The position numbers and the translations under genes are program-made. From Pseudomonas syringae (GTDB lineage: Bacteria; Pseudomonadota; Gammaproteobacteria; Pseudomonadales; Pseudomonadaceae), in assembly GCF_023278085.1 (NCBI RefSeq), contig NZ_CP066265.1:5032501-5096500 (forward strand): a stretch of DNA of 64,000 nt, read 5' to 3'. Positions 30,409-39,403 of the stretch are shown here, in pieces (position 1 is the stretch's first letter; each line of letters begins with the position of its first letter). Below the pieces are notes generated by a model that had not been told where the DNA came from, searched no databases, and worked only from the letters and a program-made list of their open reading frames with translations.

Positions 30409-31415
30409 CAGCGCAGCACCTCCATATGAACATCGGCGGCGGTGAAATGAGCAAAGGCCGCTTCCATGTCACCGCCGGTGATCGCCAGCGTCAGTTGCCC
30501 GTATGGCGTGTCCTTGATGCGGTCAATGCGACCCGCAAGGATGCTGTAGTCGACACCGGTTTCCCGGGCCACGGTGCCCAGCAGCGGCGCGTAGGTTGCC
30601 TCGCCCTGAAAGGTCAGACGCACGATACGGCCCTGCACATGGGAAAAATCATCACGCTGCTCGTTTTCATCGATCTGGTCGTCTTCCTGCACAAAGCGCT
30701 TGGTGGTGGCGTGCTTCGGATGCAGGAACACGTCGGCGACATTGCCCTGCTCGACGATCACACCGGCATCCATGACCGCCACCCGATCACACACGCGACG
30801 GATCACGTCCATCTCGTGAGTGATGAGGACGATGGTCAGGTTCAGCTCGCGGTTGATCTCGGCCAGCAATTGCAGGACCGACGCAGTGGTCTGCGGGTCC
30901 AGCGCGCTGGTGGCTTCATCGCACAGCAGGATTTTCGGTTTGGTCGCAAGGGCGCGGGCAATGCCGACGCGCTGCTTTTGCCCGCCAGACAATTGCGACG
31001 GGTACTTTCTGGCGTGATCGGAAAGCCCGACCCGTGCCAGCAACTCGGCAACGCGCTGATCGATCTGCTGGCGCGACATGTCGCCCGCCAGAGTCAGCGG
31101 CATGGCCACGTTGTCGGCAACGGTTTTGGAAGCGAGCAGATTGAAATGCTGGAAGATCATCCCGACCTGCTGGCGAAAGCGCCGCAAGCCAGTAGCGTCA
31201 AGCGCCGTGACATCTTCACCGTCGACCACGATCTGTCCGCCGCTAGGGGTTTCGAGACGGTTGATCAGCCGCAGCAGCGTGCTTTTGCCAGCACCGGAAT
31301 GGCCGATGATGCCGAACACCTGGCCATCGTCGACGCGCAGGCTTGTAGGGTGCAATGCCGGTATTTCCCGGCCTGCCACCCGATAGGTTTTGTGGACGTT
31401 ATGGAACTCGATCAC
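30408..31415 (-). CDS. metN: methionine ABC transporter ATP-binding protein MetN
   Basis: This 335-residue ATPase has Walker [15 protein letters not shown], signature [15 protein letters not shown], Walker [15 protein letters not shown] and a C-terminal NIL (ACT-like) domain (about residues 255-330) that senses internal methionine for transinhibition. The GTG start at 31415 gives the standard [11 protein letters not shown] beginning; AAGG about 10 nt upstream is a modest ribosome site. It is the first gene of metNIQ. Pseudomonads usually carry a second copy elsewhere, so the exact methionine-analogue preference is uncertain. Confidence 0.94.
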   Translation of the reverse strand: MIEFHNVHKTYRVAGREIPALHPTSLRVDDGQVFGIIGHSGAGKSTLLRLINRLETPSGGQIVVDGEDVTALDATGLRRFRQQVGMIFQHFNLLASKTVADNVAMPLTLAGDMSRQQIDQRVAELLARVGLSDHARKYPSQLSGGQKQRVGIARALATKPKILLCDEATSALDPQTTASVLQLLAEINRELNLTIVLITHEMDVIRRVCDRVAVMDAGVIVEQGNVADVFLHPKHATTKRFVQEDDQIDENEQRDDFSHVQGRIVRLTFQGEATYAPLLGTVARETGVDYSILAGRIDRIKDTPYGQLTLAITGGDMEAAFAHFTAADVHMEVLR

Positions 31416-31726
31416 GGAGCGAACCTTGTGGGGGCGCGTTAAAGAATCAGCGCAGTGGACCATGCTCCACTTGCTTCGTTACCTCGGCCAGATTGAACCG
31501 GGCGCGCATTTTAGCCTGTCCGGCCCGCAGTGCTTAGCATTTATTTGCAGGCAGGCCTGTGTAATGGGCATAACGCGACCGTTGGGGCGAAACCCGTTGA
31601 ATCGGACTGAACGGCTGATTCTGTCACCGGTCACTTTCTGGATACCGTGATTTCCCGCTTGCATCAGGGAAGTCGAATTCAGCGAACCCAACTCAACGAT
31701 TGGGTCGAGATAAGGAGTTGTTTCTG
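31416..31726. other. divergent promoter region of metNIQ and katE
   Basis: This 311-bp region has no gene I can support. It must hold both promoters. The katE ribosome site AAGGAG is at about 31712-31717. No clear SAM-riboswitch fold, MetR dyad or OxyR pattern was recognised by eye. Confidence 0.5.
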
Positions 31727-33877
31727 ATGGCTAGCGAGAAAAAACCACCGATTGCCAACACACCGAAAAGCGAAATGGCAGGCACTGACACGCTTGATCG
31801 GGGCAATACCAACGCCAAGCTGGACAGCCTTGAGCAGTTCCGCTCGGATGCCACCAGCCAGGCACTGCGCACCAACCACGGCGTCAAGATTTCCGACAAC
31901 CAGAACACCCTGAAAGTCGGTAGCCGCGGCCCGTCGTTGCTCGAAGACTTCATCATGCGTGAAAAGATCACGCACTTTGACCATGAGCGCATTCCAGAGC
32001 GTATCGTCCACGCTCGCGGCACCGCAGCACACGGTTATTTCCAGACTTATGAAGACCAGGGCGCGCTGAGTAAAGCAGGCTTCCTGCGTGATCCAGGCAA
32101 GAAAACCCCGGTTTTCGTGCGTTTTTCGACCGTTCAGGGCCCACGCGGCTCGGGCGACACCGTGCGTGACGTGCGTGGTTTTGCGGTCAAGTTCTACACC
32201 GACGAAGGCAACTTCGACCTGGTGGGCAACAACATGCCGATCTTCTTCATTCAGGATGCCATCAAGTTTCCTGACTTCGTGCACGCAGTGAAGCCTGAAC
32301 CGCACAACGAAATCCCTACCGGCGGCTCGGCTCACGACACGTTCTGGGACTTCGTCTCGCTGGTACCTGAATCCGCGCACATGGTGCTGTGGACCATGTC
32401 CGACCGTGCAATCCCGAAAAGCCTGCGCACCATGCAGGGCTTCGGTATCCACACGTTCCGCCTGATCAACACCGAAGGCAAATCCACGTTCGTCAAATTC
32501 CACTGGAAGCCCAAGTTCGGCGTGTGCTCGCTGGTCTGGGACGAAGCGCAGAAGCTGGCCGGCAAGGACACCGATTTCCACCGCCGTGACCTGTGGGAGT
32601 CCATCGAGATGGGCGACTACCCGGAATGGGAACTGGGCGTGCAGATCGTCGCCGAGGAAGACGAGCACAAGTTCGACTTCGACCTGCTCGATCCGACCAA
32701 GATCATCCCGGAAGAGCTGGTGCCGGTTACGCCATTGGGCAAGATGGTGCTGAACCGCAACCCGGACAATTACTTCGCCGAGACTGAGCAGGTTGCTTTC
32801 TGCCCTGGCCATATCGTGCCGGGTATCGACTTCTCCAACGATCCGCTGCTGCAAGGTCGTCTGTTTTCCTACACCGACACGCAGATCAGCCGCCTCGGTG
32901 GTCCGAACTTCCACGAGATCCCGATCAACCGTCCGATTGCGCCGAACCACAATGGTCAGCGCGACGCACAGCATCGCACCACCATCGACAAGGGCCGCGC
33001 TTCCTACGAGCCGAACTCGATTGATGGCGGCTGGCCGAAAGAAACGCCGGCCGCTGCGGTAGACGGCGGTTTCGAGACTTACCCTGAGCGCGTCGAAGCG
33101 CACAAGGTTCGTGAGCGCAGCGAGTCGTTCGGCGATCACTTCTCCCAGGCGACTCTGTTCTTCCAGAGCATGAGCCATCACGAGAAAGAGCACATCATCG
33201 CGGCTTACAGCTTCGAGTTGGGCAAGGTCGAGCGCGAGTACATCCGTGCCCGTCAGGTCAACGAGATTCTGGCCAACATCGATCTGGAACTGGCCAGCCG
33301 TGTGGCTGCCAATCTGGGTCTGCCGGCACCGACCGCAGGCACCGTGCCGGTGCGTGAGACGTCGGTAAAAGAATCGCCGGCGCTGAGCCAGGTCAACCTG
33401 CTGTCGGGTGACATCGTTTCGCGCAAAGTCGCCATTCTTGTGGCCAATGGCGTTGACGGCAAAGCGGTCGAAGCCATGAAAGCTGCTCTGACGGCCAAAG
33501 GCGCACACGCTAAAGTGCTCGGCCCGACGTCTGCACCGGTCAAAACGGCCGATGGCAAAAGCCTGCCGGTAGATGCTTCAGCTGAAGGCTTGCCTTCGGT
33601 GGCGTTCGACGCGGTATTCGTGCCGGGCGGCGCGGATTCGGTGAAAGCGTTGAGCACTGATGGCGTGGCGTTGCACTTCATCTTGGAAGCCTACAAGCAC
33701 CTCAAGGCCATCTCCGTTGCCGGGGAAGCCAAAGACTTGCTGAGCTTGCTGCGCCTTGAAGAAGACGCCGGGCTGCTGGTGGTGTCCGACAGCAAATCGT
33801 TCGAAGCCTTCTTCGACGCGATGGCACAACACCGTGTCTGGGACCGCGAAGTGAAAGCCAAAGCTATTCCGGCTTGA
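31727..33877 (+). CDS. katE: large-subunit catalase HPII
   Basis: This 716-residue haem catalase decomposes hydrogen peroxide. The core shows the distal His segment [14 protein letters not shown] (near residue 90), [20 protein letters not shown] and the proximal haem Tyr in [16 protein letters not shown]-terminal class-I-glutamine-amidotransferase-like domain (about residues 560-716, [12 protein letters not shown]) makes it the large clade-2 form. AAGGAG 9 nt upstream sets ATG 31727 (MASEKKPP); the frame from 31700 lacks support. KatE-type enzymes are usually stationary-phase induced in pseudomonads. It is followed by repeats. Confidence 0.96.
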   Translation: MASEKKPPIANTPKSEMAGTDTLDRGNTNAKLDSLEQFRSDATSQALRTNHGVKISDNQNTLKVGSRGPSLLEDFIMREKITHFDHERIPERIVHARGTAAHGYFQTYEDQGALSKAGFLRDPGKKTPVFVRFSTVQGPRGSGDTVRDVRGFAVKFYTDEGNFDLVGNNMPIFFIQDAIKFPDFVHAVKPEPHNEIPTGGSAHDTFWDFVSLVPESAHMVLWTMSDRAIPKSLRTMQGFGIHTFRLINTEGKSTFVKFHWKPKFGVCSLVWDEAQKLAGKDTDFHRRDLWESIEMGDYPEWELGVQIVAEEDEHKFDFDLLDPTKIIPEELVPVTPLGKMVLNRNPDNYFAETEQVAFCPGHIVPGIDFSNDPLLQGRLFSYTDTQISRLGGPNFHEIPINRPIAPNHNGQRDAQHRTTIDKGRASYEPNSIDGGWPKETPAAAVDGGFETYPERVEAHKVRERSESFGDHFSQATLFFQSMSHHEKEHIIAAYSFELGKVEREYIRARQVNEILANIDLELASRVAANLGLPAPTAGTVPVRETSVKESPALSQVNLLSGDIVSRKVAILVANGVDGKAVEAMKAALTAKGAHAKVLGPTSAPVKTADGKSLPVDASAEGLPSVAFDAVFVPGGADSVKALSTDGVALHFILEAYKHLKAISVAGEAKDLLSLLRLEEDAGLLVVSDSKSFEAFFDAMAQHRVWDREVKAKAIPA

Positions 33878-33888
33878 TCTAACGTTCG

Positions 33889-34022
33889 ACCTATCGTTCC
33901 CACGCTCCCGCGTGGGAACGCCTTCCTGGATGCTCTGCGTCCGCTCTTGAGCGTGCGGCGCCACACAGATGTGTGACGCGGAGCGTCACGGGAGGCATTC
34001 CCACGCGAGCGCAAGGAACGAT
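33889..34022. repeat. palindromic intergenic repeat (copy C)
   Basis: The region contains CGTTCCCACGCTCCCGCGTGGGAACG, GTGACGCGGAGCGTCAC and a closing inverted copy ending CGAGCGCAAGGAACGAT. It is the same palindrome family as copies A, B, D and E. It sits between the convergent katE and lipoprotein genes. Confidence 0.87.
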
Positions 34023-34055
34023 AAGTGTCCGGAAGTCCGCCTGTAAAAAGGTGGC

Positions 34056-34772
34056 TCAGGACTTGGCGGGCGTCAGGATGATGTGGGCTTTTTCATTGCG
34101 CTCGATTTCGCGACGCAATTGCAATTCAAAATCCGGATTGGCCTTGATTACCCGCTTGGTCAGCAAGGTAGCCAGCCATGGGTAATCTTCGGTGCGTGGC
34201 ACCACCAGCAGCACGTCACAGTTGAACGCTACGGTATCCGCTGCAATGTCATCCAGTTGACGACGCAGTGCAGGCATATCACCGATTTTCAGGTCGATAG
34301 TGGTACTCGGTGCTGACGGATCAACCAGTCTGGCCACCCTTCTCGCTTCAGCCTCTCTCAACTCCGCTTCGGCTTTTTCCAGTTCTGCCTTGCGCGCATG
34401 GGCAATCGCACCATTGACGCCGCTGGTCAGCGCAGGCGCCTTGGGCATCAGTGCGCGAGCGCGACTCAATGCGCTGGCAGCGGCGTTCATGTCGCCCTTC
34501 TGCAGGCTGATCTGGCTGCGGCTCAGGTAGGCTTCTGCCAGACGACGCTGGAGAGGCTCAAGCCGGGCGTCGTCGGCATTCGCCGCCTGCAGCGTCGCCA
34601 ATTGATCCTCGGCGGTTGCCAGTTCATTGCCAGCGATGTTCTGTTCGAGCTGCGCGAAGGCATCAGGCTTAGCCTCGGACGCAGGCGTCTCGACCGTTGG
34701 CGCACTCTGACAGGCACCCAACAGGATGGAAAATGCGACAAGCAGCAGATAGCGTGGGGCGAACGGCTTCAT
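34056..34772 (-). CDS. TPR-like lipoprotein of unknown function
   Basis: This 238-residue probable outer-membrane lipoprotein has a signal ending at a lipobox, LLGACQSAP, with Cys near residue 21. Helical repeats resembling TPRs cover residues about 40-130 (QLEQNIAGNELATAEDQLAT and RSQISLQKGDMNAAASALSRA). A C-terminal domain has CDVLLVVPRTEDYPWLATLL. It lies beside znuB on the same strand with a 38-bp gap, a neighbour relation that I recall as conserved in pseudomonads (PA5502 region). No enzymatic motif was recognised; a periplasmic scaffolding role is a guess. Confidence 0.78.
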   Translation of the reverse strand: MKPFAPRYLLLVAFSILLGACQSAPTVETPASEAKPDAFAQLEQNIAGNELATAEDQLATLQAANADDARLEPLQRRLAEAYLSRSQISLQKGDMNAAASALSRARALMPKAPALTSGVNGAIAHARKAELEKAEAELREAEARRVARLVDPSAPSTTIDLKIGDMPALRRQLDDIAADTVAFNCDVLLVVPRTEDYPWLATLLTKRVIKANPDFELQLRREIERNEKAHIILTPAKS

Positions 34773-34810
34773 TCCTGCGATTCTCTAGTTTGCGCAAAAA
34801 ACGAGCAAGT

Positions 34811-35599
34811 CTACACCGCTCGCCTGGGTAGAACAAAGCTGAGCAAGAACAACGCCGCAGCGGATACCACTATAGACGGTCCGGCCGGTGTGTCCTTGAA
34901 CCATGACAATGATAGCCCGATACACACTGCAGTCACGCCCAGCAGGCTTGCGCCGACCGCCATCTGCTCCGGCGAACGGGCGTGACGCTGTGCCGCAGCA
35001 GCCGGAATGATCAACAGCGATGTAATCAGCAAAACACCAACGATTTTCATCGCCACCGCGATCACGACCGCGATCAGCAGCATCAGCGCCATGCGCAGTG
35101 CAGCAACCGGCAGGCCTTCAACGCGGGCCAGCTCCTCATGCACGGTCATGGCCAGCAGCGGCCGCCACAGCGCAACGATGGTCACCAGCACCAGCGCGCT
35201 GCCGCCAAGAATCCACGCCAGATCGGCCGGGCTGATCGCCAGCAGATCACCGAACAGGTAAGCCATCAGGTCGATTCGCACTTCGTGCATGAAGCTGAGC
35301 ACGACCAGCCCGAGCGACAGTGTGCTCGGTGCCAGAATCCCCAGCAGCGTGTCCGAAGCCAGTGGCTGACGCTGTTGCAGAGTAACCAGCAGCACCGCCA
35401 GCAGCAGGCAGCCGCAGGTCACGGCAATGGTCGGGCTGACATCCAGCAAAAAGCCCAGTGCCACGCCGAGCAGCGCGGCATGGGACAGTGTGTCGCCGAA
35501 ATACGCCATGCGGCGCCAGACCACAAAGGACCCAAGCGGACCGGCCACCAAGGCCAGCGCAACGCCTGCCAGCAAGGCATACAGTAGAAAATCAGCCAT
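34811..35599 (-). CDS. znuB: zinc ABC transporter permease ZnuB
   Basis: This 262-residue inner-membrane permease of the ABC-3 family has about eight membrane segments, with family segments [22 protein letters not shown] near residue 30 and [18 protein letters not shown] near residue 200. It imports zinc with ZnuA and ZnuC. ATG 35599 ([12 protein letters not shown]) overlaps the znuC 3' end by 8 bp; the frame upstream of it lies inside znuC and is not used. Confidence 0.94.
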   Translation of the reverse strand: MADFLLYALLAGVALALVAGPLGSFVVWRRMAYFGDTLSHAALLGVALGFLLDVSPTIAVTCGCLLLAVLLVTLQQRQPLASDTLLGILAPSTLSLGLVVLSFMHEVRIDLMAYLFGDLLAISPADLAWILGGSALVLVTIVALWRPLLAMTVHEELARVEGLPVAALRMALMLLIAVVIAVAMKIVGVLLITSLLIIPAAAAQRHARSPEQMAVGASLLGVTAVCIGLSLSWFKDTPAGPSIVVSAAALFLLSFVLPRRAV

Positions 35600-36380
35600 G
35601 CTTGCAGCTGTCTCCGTGAACGTGAGTGTGAGGGGCAGCCGGCGCATCATTCACCACGGCGCCGTGCAGATCGTGGGCATGGTCATGATTATGGTGATAG
35701 ATCGCCAGACTCTGCGCATTCTTGCCGAACAGTTCGACGAATGCCGGATCGTGGCTGACCTGCTCGGGGTGGCCGGAGCAGCAGACATGGCGATTCAGGC
35801 ACACCACCTGATCGGTGGTGCTCATCACCAGATGCAGATCATGGGAGACCATCAATACGCCGCACTGATGACGGTCGCGCAAACGCGTGATCAGGCTATA
35901 CAACTCAGCCTGCCCGGCCACGTCGACGCCCTGCACCGGCTCGTCGAGCACCAGCAGCTCAGGCTTGCGCAACAAGGCGCGGGCCAGCAGAACGCGCTGC
36001 ATTTCGCCACCGGAAATACCCTGCAAAGGGCTGTCGATGACTTTTTCAGCACCGACTTCTTCAAGCGCGGATTGCGCAGCGGCACGGTCTACGCCCGGCA
36101 CCAGACGCAGAAAGCGCAGCACCGACAACGGCAAGGTCTGGTCTACATGCAGTTTTTGCGGCATGTAGCCGACGCGCAACCTGGGTTTGCGCCACACCGT
36201 GCCTGAATCAGGTTTGAGCAGCCCCAGCACCGCACGCACCAGGGTGGTCTTGCCTGCGCCATTGGGGCCGATCAGCGTGACGATCTCGCCGGGACGGACG
36301 CTGAGCTGGATGTTGTCGAGCACACTTTGCCCGGACAGCGTGACGGCAACCTGCTCCAGACGTATCAATGCATCCGTCAT
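35592..36380 (-). CDS. znuC: zinc ABC transporter ATP-binding protein ZnuC
   Basis: This 262-residue ATPase has Walker [15 protein letters not shown], signature [16 protein letters not shown], Walker [13 protein letters not shown] and the H-loop His in VSHDLHLV. The C-terminal tail is strongly His-rich ([13 protein letters not shown] and [12 protein letters not shown]), which could bind zinc and sense or buffer it near the transporter. ATG 36380 overlaps the zur stop by one base, so zur-znuC-znuB are co-translated. Confidence 0.94.
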   Translation of the reverse strand: MTDALIRLEQVAVTLSGQSVLDNIQLSVRPGEIVTLIGPNGAGKTTLVRAVLGLLKPDSGTVWRKPRLRVGYMPQKLHVDQTLPLSVLRFLRLVPGVDRAAAQSALEEVGAEKVIDSPLQGISGGEMQRVLLARALLRKPELLVLDEPVQGVDVAGQAELYSLITRLRDRHQCGVLMVSHDLHLVMSTTDQVVCLNRHVCCSGHPEQVSHDPAFVELFGKNAQSLAIYHHNHDHAHDLHGAVVNDAPAAPHTHVHGDSCKHG

Positions 36381-36862
36381 CAGGCGGCCTTGCAGCCAGC
36401 GCACACGCCGACGATCTCGACGGTCTGGCCTTCAACCGCAAAACCGACTCCGGCGGCAGCATTGACCACAGACGTGCTGATGGCCGGATGTTGCAACTCG
36501 ATAGCGGCGTGACACACACGGCAGATCAGAAACTGGCCCTGGTGCGCGTGGGTCGGGTGATTGCAGCCAGTGAAGGCGTTAAGCGAGGCGATCCGGTGGA
36601 CCAGGCCGTTTTCCAGCAGGAAATCCAGCGCACGGTAGACGGTTGGCGGCGCAGCGCGGCGGCCGTCCTCTTCACTGAGCACCGCCAGAATGTCGTAGGC
36701 GCCCAGCGGTTTGTGGCTTTGCCAGACCAGTTCCAGCACACGGCGGCGCAATGTGGTCAGGCGCAGCCCCTGTTTTGTGCACAGCGCATCAGCTTCGGCG
36801 AGGGCCGAATGCACGCAGTGAGAGTGATCATGGGGGCGACTGGCCAGGGGAGTATTGGGCAT
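36380..36862 (-). CDS. zur: zinc uptake regulator Zur (Fur family)
   Basis: This 160-residue repressor binds DNA when zinc is plentiful. The winged helix includes [18 protein letters not shown] and [19 protein letters not shown]. The structural zinc site has CRVCHAA and CAGCKAA, and the regulatory region [11 protein letters not shown]. It heads zur-znuCB and is divergent from znuA across a 58-bp region that carries a probable Zur box, so both transcripts should be controlled together and Zur autoregulated. Confidence 0.95.
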   Translation of the reverse strand: MPNTPLASRPHDHSHCVHSALAEADALCTKQGLRLTTLRRRVLELVWQSHKPLGAYDILAVLSEEDGRRAAPPTVYRALDFLLENGLVHRIASLNAFTGCNHPTHAHQGQFLICRVCHAAIELQHPAISTSVVNAAAGVGFAVEGQTVEIVGVCAGCKAA

Positions 36863-36888
36863 GAGCAGCGACGATATTGGCTAGAGAC

Positions 36889-36901
36889 GTTATTATGTTA
36901 C
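36889..36901. promoter_or_regulatory. probable Zur box
   Basis: GTTATTATGTTAC resembles the AT-rich Zur/Fur-type dyad GTTATANTATAAC with two to three mismatches. It lies in the 58-bp gap between zur and znuA, covering both promoters. Confidence 0.65.
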
Positions 36902-36920
36902 CTGTTCCTGGCTTATATGA

Positions 36921-37865
36921 GTGATTCGAGTGCGCCGTCTTTTCAATCTTGTTGCTGTTCTGTGGATCAGTCTGTTGTTCATCGCCCCGGCTCAGGCCGA
37001 GGTCAATGTGTTGACCAGTATCAAGCCATTGCAGCTGATTGCGGCGGCTGTACAGGATGGCGTGGGTAAGCCCGAAGTGCTTTTGCCGCCCGGCGCATCA
37101 CCGCATAACTATGCCCTGCGCCCATCCGACGTGCGGCGTGTGCGGGAAGTAGAACTGCTCTACTGGATCGGCCCGGACATGGAAACGTTCCTGCCGCGTG
37201 TCCTGCAAGGCCGCACGCTGCCGGCGGTTGCCGTGCAATCCCTGCCCGGCATGCACTTGCGCCACTTCGGTGAAGACAACGCCTCCCATGATGACCACGG
37301 TCATGACGACGATGCAGACGAACATGATCACAATCATCAGCCTGGCAGCCTGGACTCGCATCTGTGGCTGTCGACCGTCAACGCGCGCGTAATTGCAGCG
37401 AAAATGGCGGCGGACCTGAGCGCTGCGGACCCGGCCAATGCGACTCGCTACGCCAGTAACGCCGACGCGTTCAGCAAGCGTCTGGATGCTCTGGACGCCC
37501 GAATCAAGGGTCGTGTCAGCGCTGTTGCAGGCAAGCCTTTCTTCGTGTTCCACGAGGCGTTTGATTATTTCGAAGAGGCTTACGGGCTCAAGCACGCGGG
37601 TGTATTCGCCATCGCCGCCGAGATCCAGCCCGGCGCGCAGCACGTGGCCGCCATGCGCGAGCGCCTGAAAGCGGCGGGCAAAACCTGCGTATTCAGCGAG
37701 CCACCTTTGCGCCCGCGCCTGGCAGACACCCTGAGCGCCGGGCTGCCGGTCAAACTGGCCGAACTGGACGCGCTGGGTGGTTACATTCCGCCAACCGCGC
37801 AAGGTTACGAGCAGGTGTTACAGAAACTGGCTGATGATTTGACGGGTTGCCTGAGCAGTATTTGA
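36921..37865 (+). CDS. znuA: zinc ABC transporter substrate-binding protein ZnuA
   Basis: This 314-residue cluster-A-I periplasmic zinc binder has a signal peptide (hydrophobic residues about 8-24, cleavage after AQA) before EVNVLTSIKPLQLIAAAVQDGV. The zinc ligand His is in PPGASPHNYALRPSD. A flexible acidic His loop (HDDHGHDDDADEHDHNH) precedes DSHLWLS, and FFVFHEAFDYFEEAYGL follows. It starts at GTG 36921 or GTG 36930; neither has a good ribosome site. It is divergent from zur-znuCB under a shared Zur box. Confidence 0.94.
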   Translation: MIRVRRLFNLVAVLWISLLFIAPAQAEVNVLTSIKPLQLIAAAVQDGVGKPEVLLPPGASPHNYALRPSDVRRVREVELLYWIGPDMETFLPRVLQGRTLPAVAVQSLPGMHLRHFGEDNASHDDHGHDDDADEHDHNHQPGSLDSHLWLSTVNARVIAAKMAADLSAADPANATRYASNADAFSKRLDALDARIKGRVSAVAGKPFFVFHEAFDYFEEAYGLKHAGVFAIAAEIQPGAQHVAAMRERLKAAGKTCVFSEPPLRPRLADTLSAGLPVKLAELDALGGYIPPTAQGYEQVLQKLADDLTGCLSSI

Positions 37866-37890
37866 TTGCACAGGCACTTTTCGTCCTGAG

Positions 37891-38032
37891 TATTGTGCCG
37901 ACGCTCCGCGTCGGTATGCCGTTCTGGACGCTCTGCGTCCGATCGGGAGCGTGCGGTGCGCCACGGATTTATGACGCAGAGCGTCACGAACTGCATGCCA
38001 ACGCGGAGCATTGGCACGATAGTCAAAAGCGG
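37891..38032. repeat. palindromic intergenic repeat (copy D)
   Basis: The region shows CCGACGCTCCGCGTCGG, GGACGCTCTGCGTCC, TGACGCAGAGCGTCA and GCCAACGCGGAGCATTGGC, the same palindrome family as copies A-C and E. It fills the space between the convergent znuA and thrB genes. Confidence 0.87.
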
Positions 38033-38040
38033 GGCGTCAG

Positions 38041-38991
38041 TCAGAGCGCAAACGGCAGTGCGATGTGCGCTTCCTGGCGCTCGGCCAGGCGCTGTTCGAA
38101 CTCCACAGGATCGTGAATCAGCACGTCTTGCCCGGCAAAGGTTTCGGCGGCGATCAGGCGTGACAGCCAGAAACGTACGCAGGCAATGCGCAGCATAGTG
38201 TCCCAGAGTTTCGATTCCGCAGCCGTGAACGGGCGCAGGCCTGCATAAGCGCCCAGCAAGGCGCGGGCGCGGACGGCGTCGAGCCGGCCGTCTTCGCGAG
38301 AGCACCAGTCGTTGAGGGCAATCGCCAGGTCGTACAGCATCGGGCCGGAGCAGGCATTGTAAAAGTCGATCAACCCGGTCAGGTGCGTGCCTTCAAACAG
38401 CACGTTGTCGCGAAACAGGTCGGCGTGCAGGTTGGCACGCGGCAACGCCATGATCTGCGGCTTGAGGTCTTCGATTTCCTGAAGGCTTTTTGCAAGCAAT
38501 GCCCGCTGAGTCTCGCCCAGGTGCGACAGAAAACTCCGCCCCTCGCTCAACATCCAGTCCAGCCCGCGATCGGTCTTGCGCTCCACTATCTGCTCGCGCG
38601 TTGCCAGGTGCAGATTGGCCAGCAACTCACCGATCTGTACGCAATGTTGGGTATTCGGCTCACTGATGTGCTTGCCCGGCAGACGTGGCTGCAGAAGCGC
38701 CGGCTTGCCCGCCAGCTCGCGCAGCGCCTGACCGTCGGTAGTGCGCAGTGCGTAAGGCACCGGAAGATCGGCCTCGTGCAGCACATCAAGCAGCTCGATG
38801 AAGAACGGCATTTCCTGAACCGGACCGCGCTCTACCAGAGTCAGGACGAACTCGCCCCGCTCCAGGCTGATGAAGTAATTGGTGTTTTCACTGCCAGCGG
38901 CAATGCCCTGAAAGTCAAGCAGACGGCCGAGCCCGTAAGGGGCGAGAAATGTTTCCAGCTCGGGCCGAGCCAGCGGGGTAAAAACGGACAT
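38041..38991 (-). CDS. thrB: homoserine kinase (aminoglycoside phosphotransferase fold)
   Basis: This 316-residue kinase phosphorylates homoserine on the way to threonine. It is the Pseudomonas-type ThrB, not the GHMP-fold enzyme: the start MSVFTPLARPELETFLAPYG, the nucleotide region GIAAGSENTNYFISL and the catalytic loop LPRANLHADLFRDNVLFEG with GLIDFYNACSG are diagnostic of the APH-like fold. ATG 38991 gives the family length; an in-frame ATG six codons earlier is less likely. It lies upstream of, and same strand as, nothing else in threonine synthesis here. Confidence 0.94.
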   Translation of the reverse strand: MSVFTPLARPELETFLAPYGLGRLLDFQGIAAGSENTNYFISLERGEFVLTLVERGPVQEMPFFIELLDVLHEADLPVPYALRTTDGQALRELAGKPALLQPRLPGKHISEPNTQHCVQIGELLANLHLATREQIVERKTDRGLDWMLSEGRSFLSHLGETQRALLAKSLQEIEDLKPQIMALPRANLHADLFRDNVLFEGTHLTGLIDFYNACSGPMLYDLAIALNDWCSREDGRLDAVRARALLGAYAGLRPFTAAESKLWDTMLRIACVRFWLSRLIAAETFAGQDVLIHDPVEFEQRLAERQEAHIALPFAL

Positions 38992-39041
38992 ATCAGGACT
39001 GCCAACCATTAAAGTGAATGTAGGGTGCTACCGGATAACAA

Positions 39042-39329
39042 CTACCAGCTGAATATTTCCCACTGCGGGATCAGCATGTCCGGTTGATCCGAACGGATGA
39101 AGTTGGGGCTTGTACCATCGGCGCGCACCAGAAAATAGGGCTTGCCGTGTTTCGGGGTGATTTTTACCGCATACAGAAAACCGTTCTGACGGTATTCCTG
39201 AATGGTTCTGTCGCCATCGGTGCGAATAGTAACGTCCGGCGCCGCCGAAGGTGAGTCCTCTGCTGCAACCGCGAGCAAAGGGCAAAGCGCCAACAGGCCG
39301 GTCAATAAGAGTCGATTTACCTTGCGCAT
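39042..39329 (-). CDS. DUF2782 domain-containing periplasmic protein
   Basis: This 95-residue exported protein has a signal peptide (hydrophobic residues about 6-22, cleavage after AVA). The small conserved domain contains IRTDGDRTIQEYRQNGFLYAVKITP and GKPYFLVRADG. Function is unknown. It lies between thrB and the divergent polA, the position I recall for its P. aeruginosa homologue. 50 bp separates it from thrB downstream, so the two may be one transcript. Confidence 0.88.
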   Translation of the reverse strand: MRKVNRLLLTGLLALCPLLAVAAEDSPSAAPDVTIRTDGDRTIQEYRQNGFLYAVKITPKHGKPYFLVRADGTSPNFIRSDQPDMLIPQWEIFSW

Positions 39330-39403
39330 GATAACCTTGTCCCTTTGTCGTCAATGGTCCGCGCATTCTAGCGCCGCACCCGCCGAAAAGGTTGATTCTG
39401 CTC

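Noticed and set aside
31679..33508. 609-residue minus-strand open frame opposite katE
   Set aside because: It is antisense to a clear catalase, with low-complexity Arg/Val/Asp composition typical of shadow frames.
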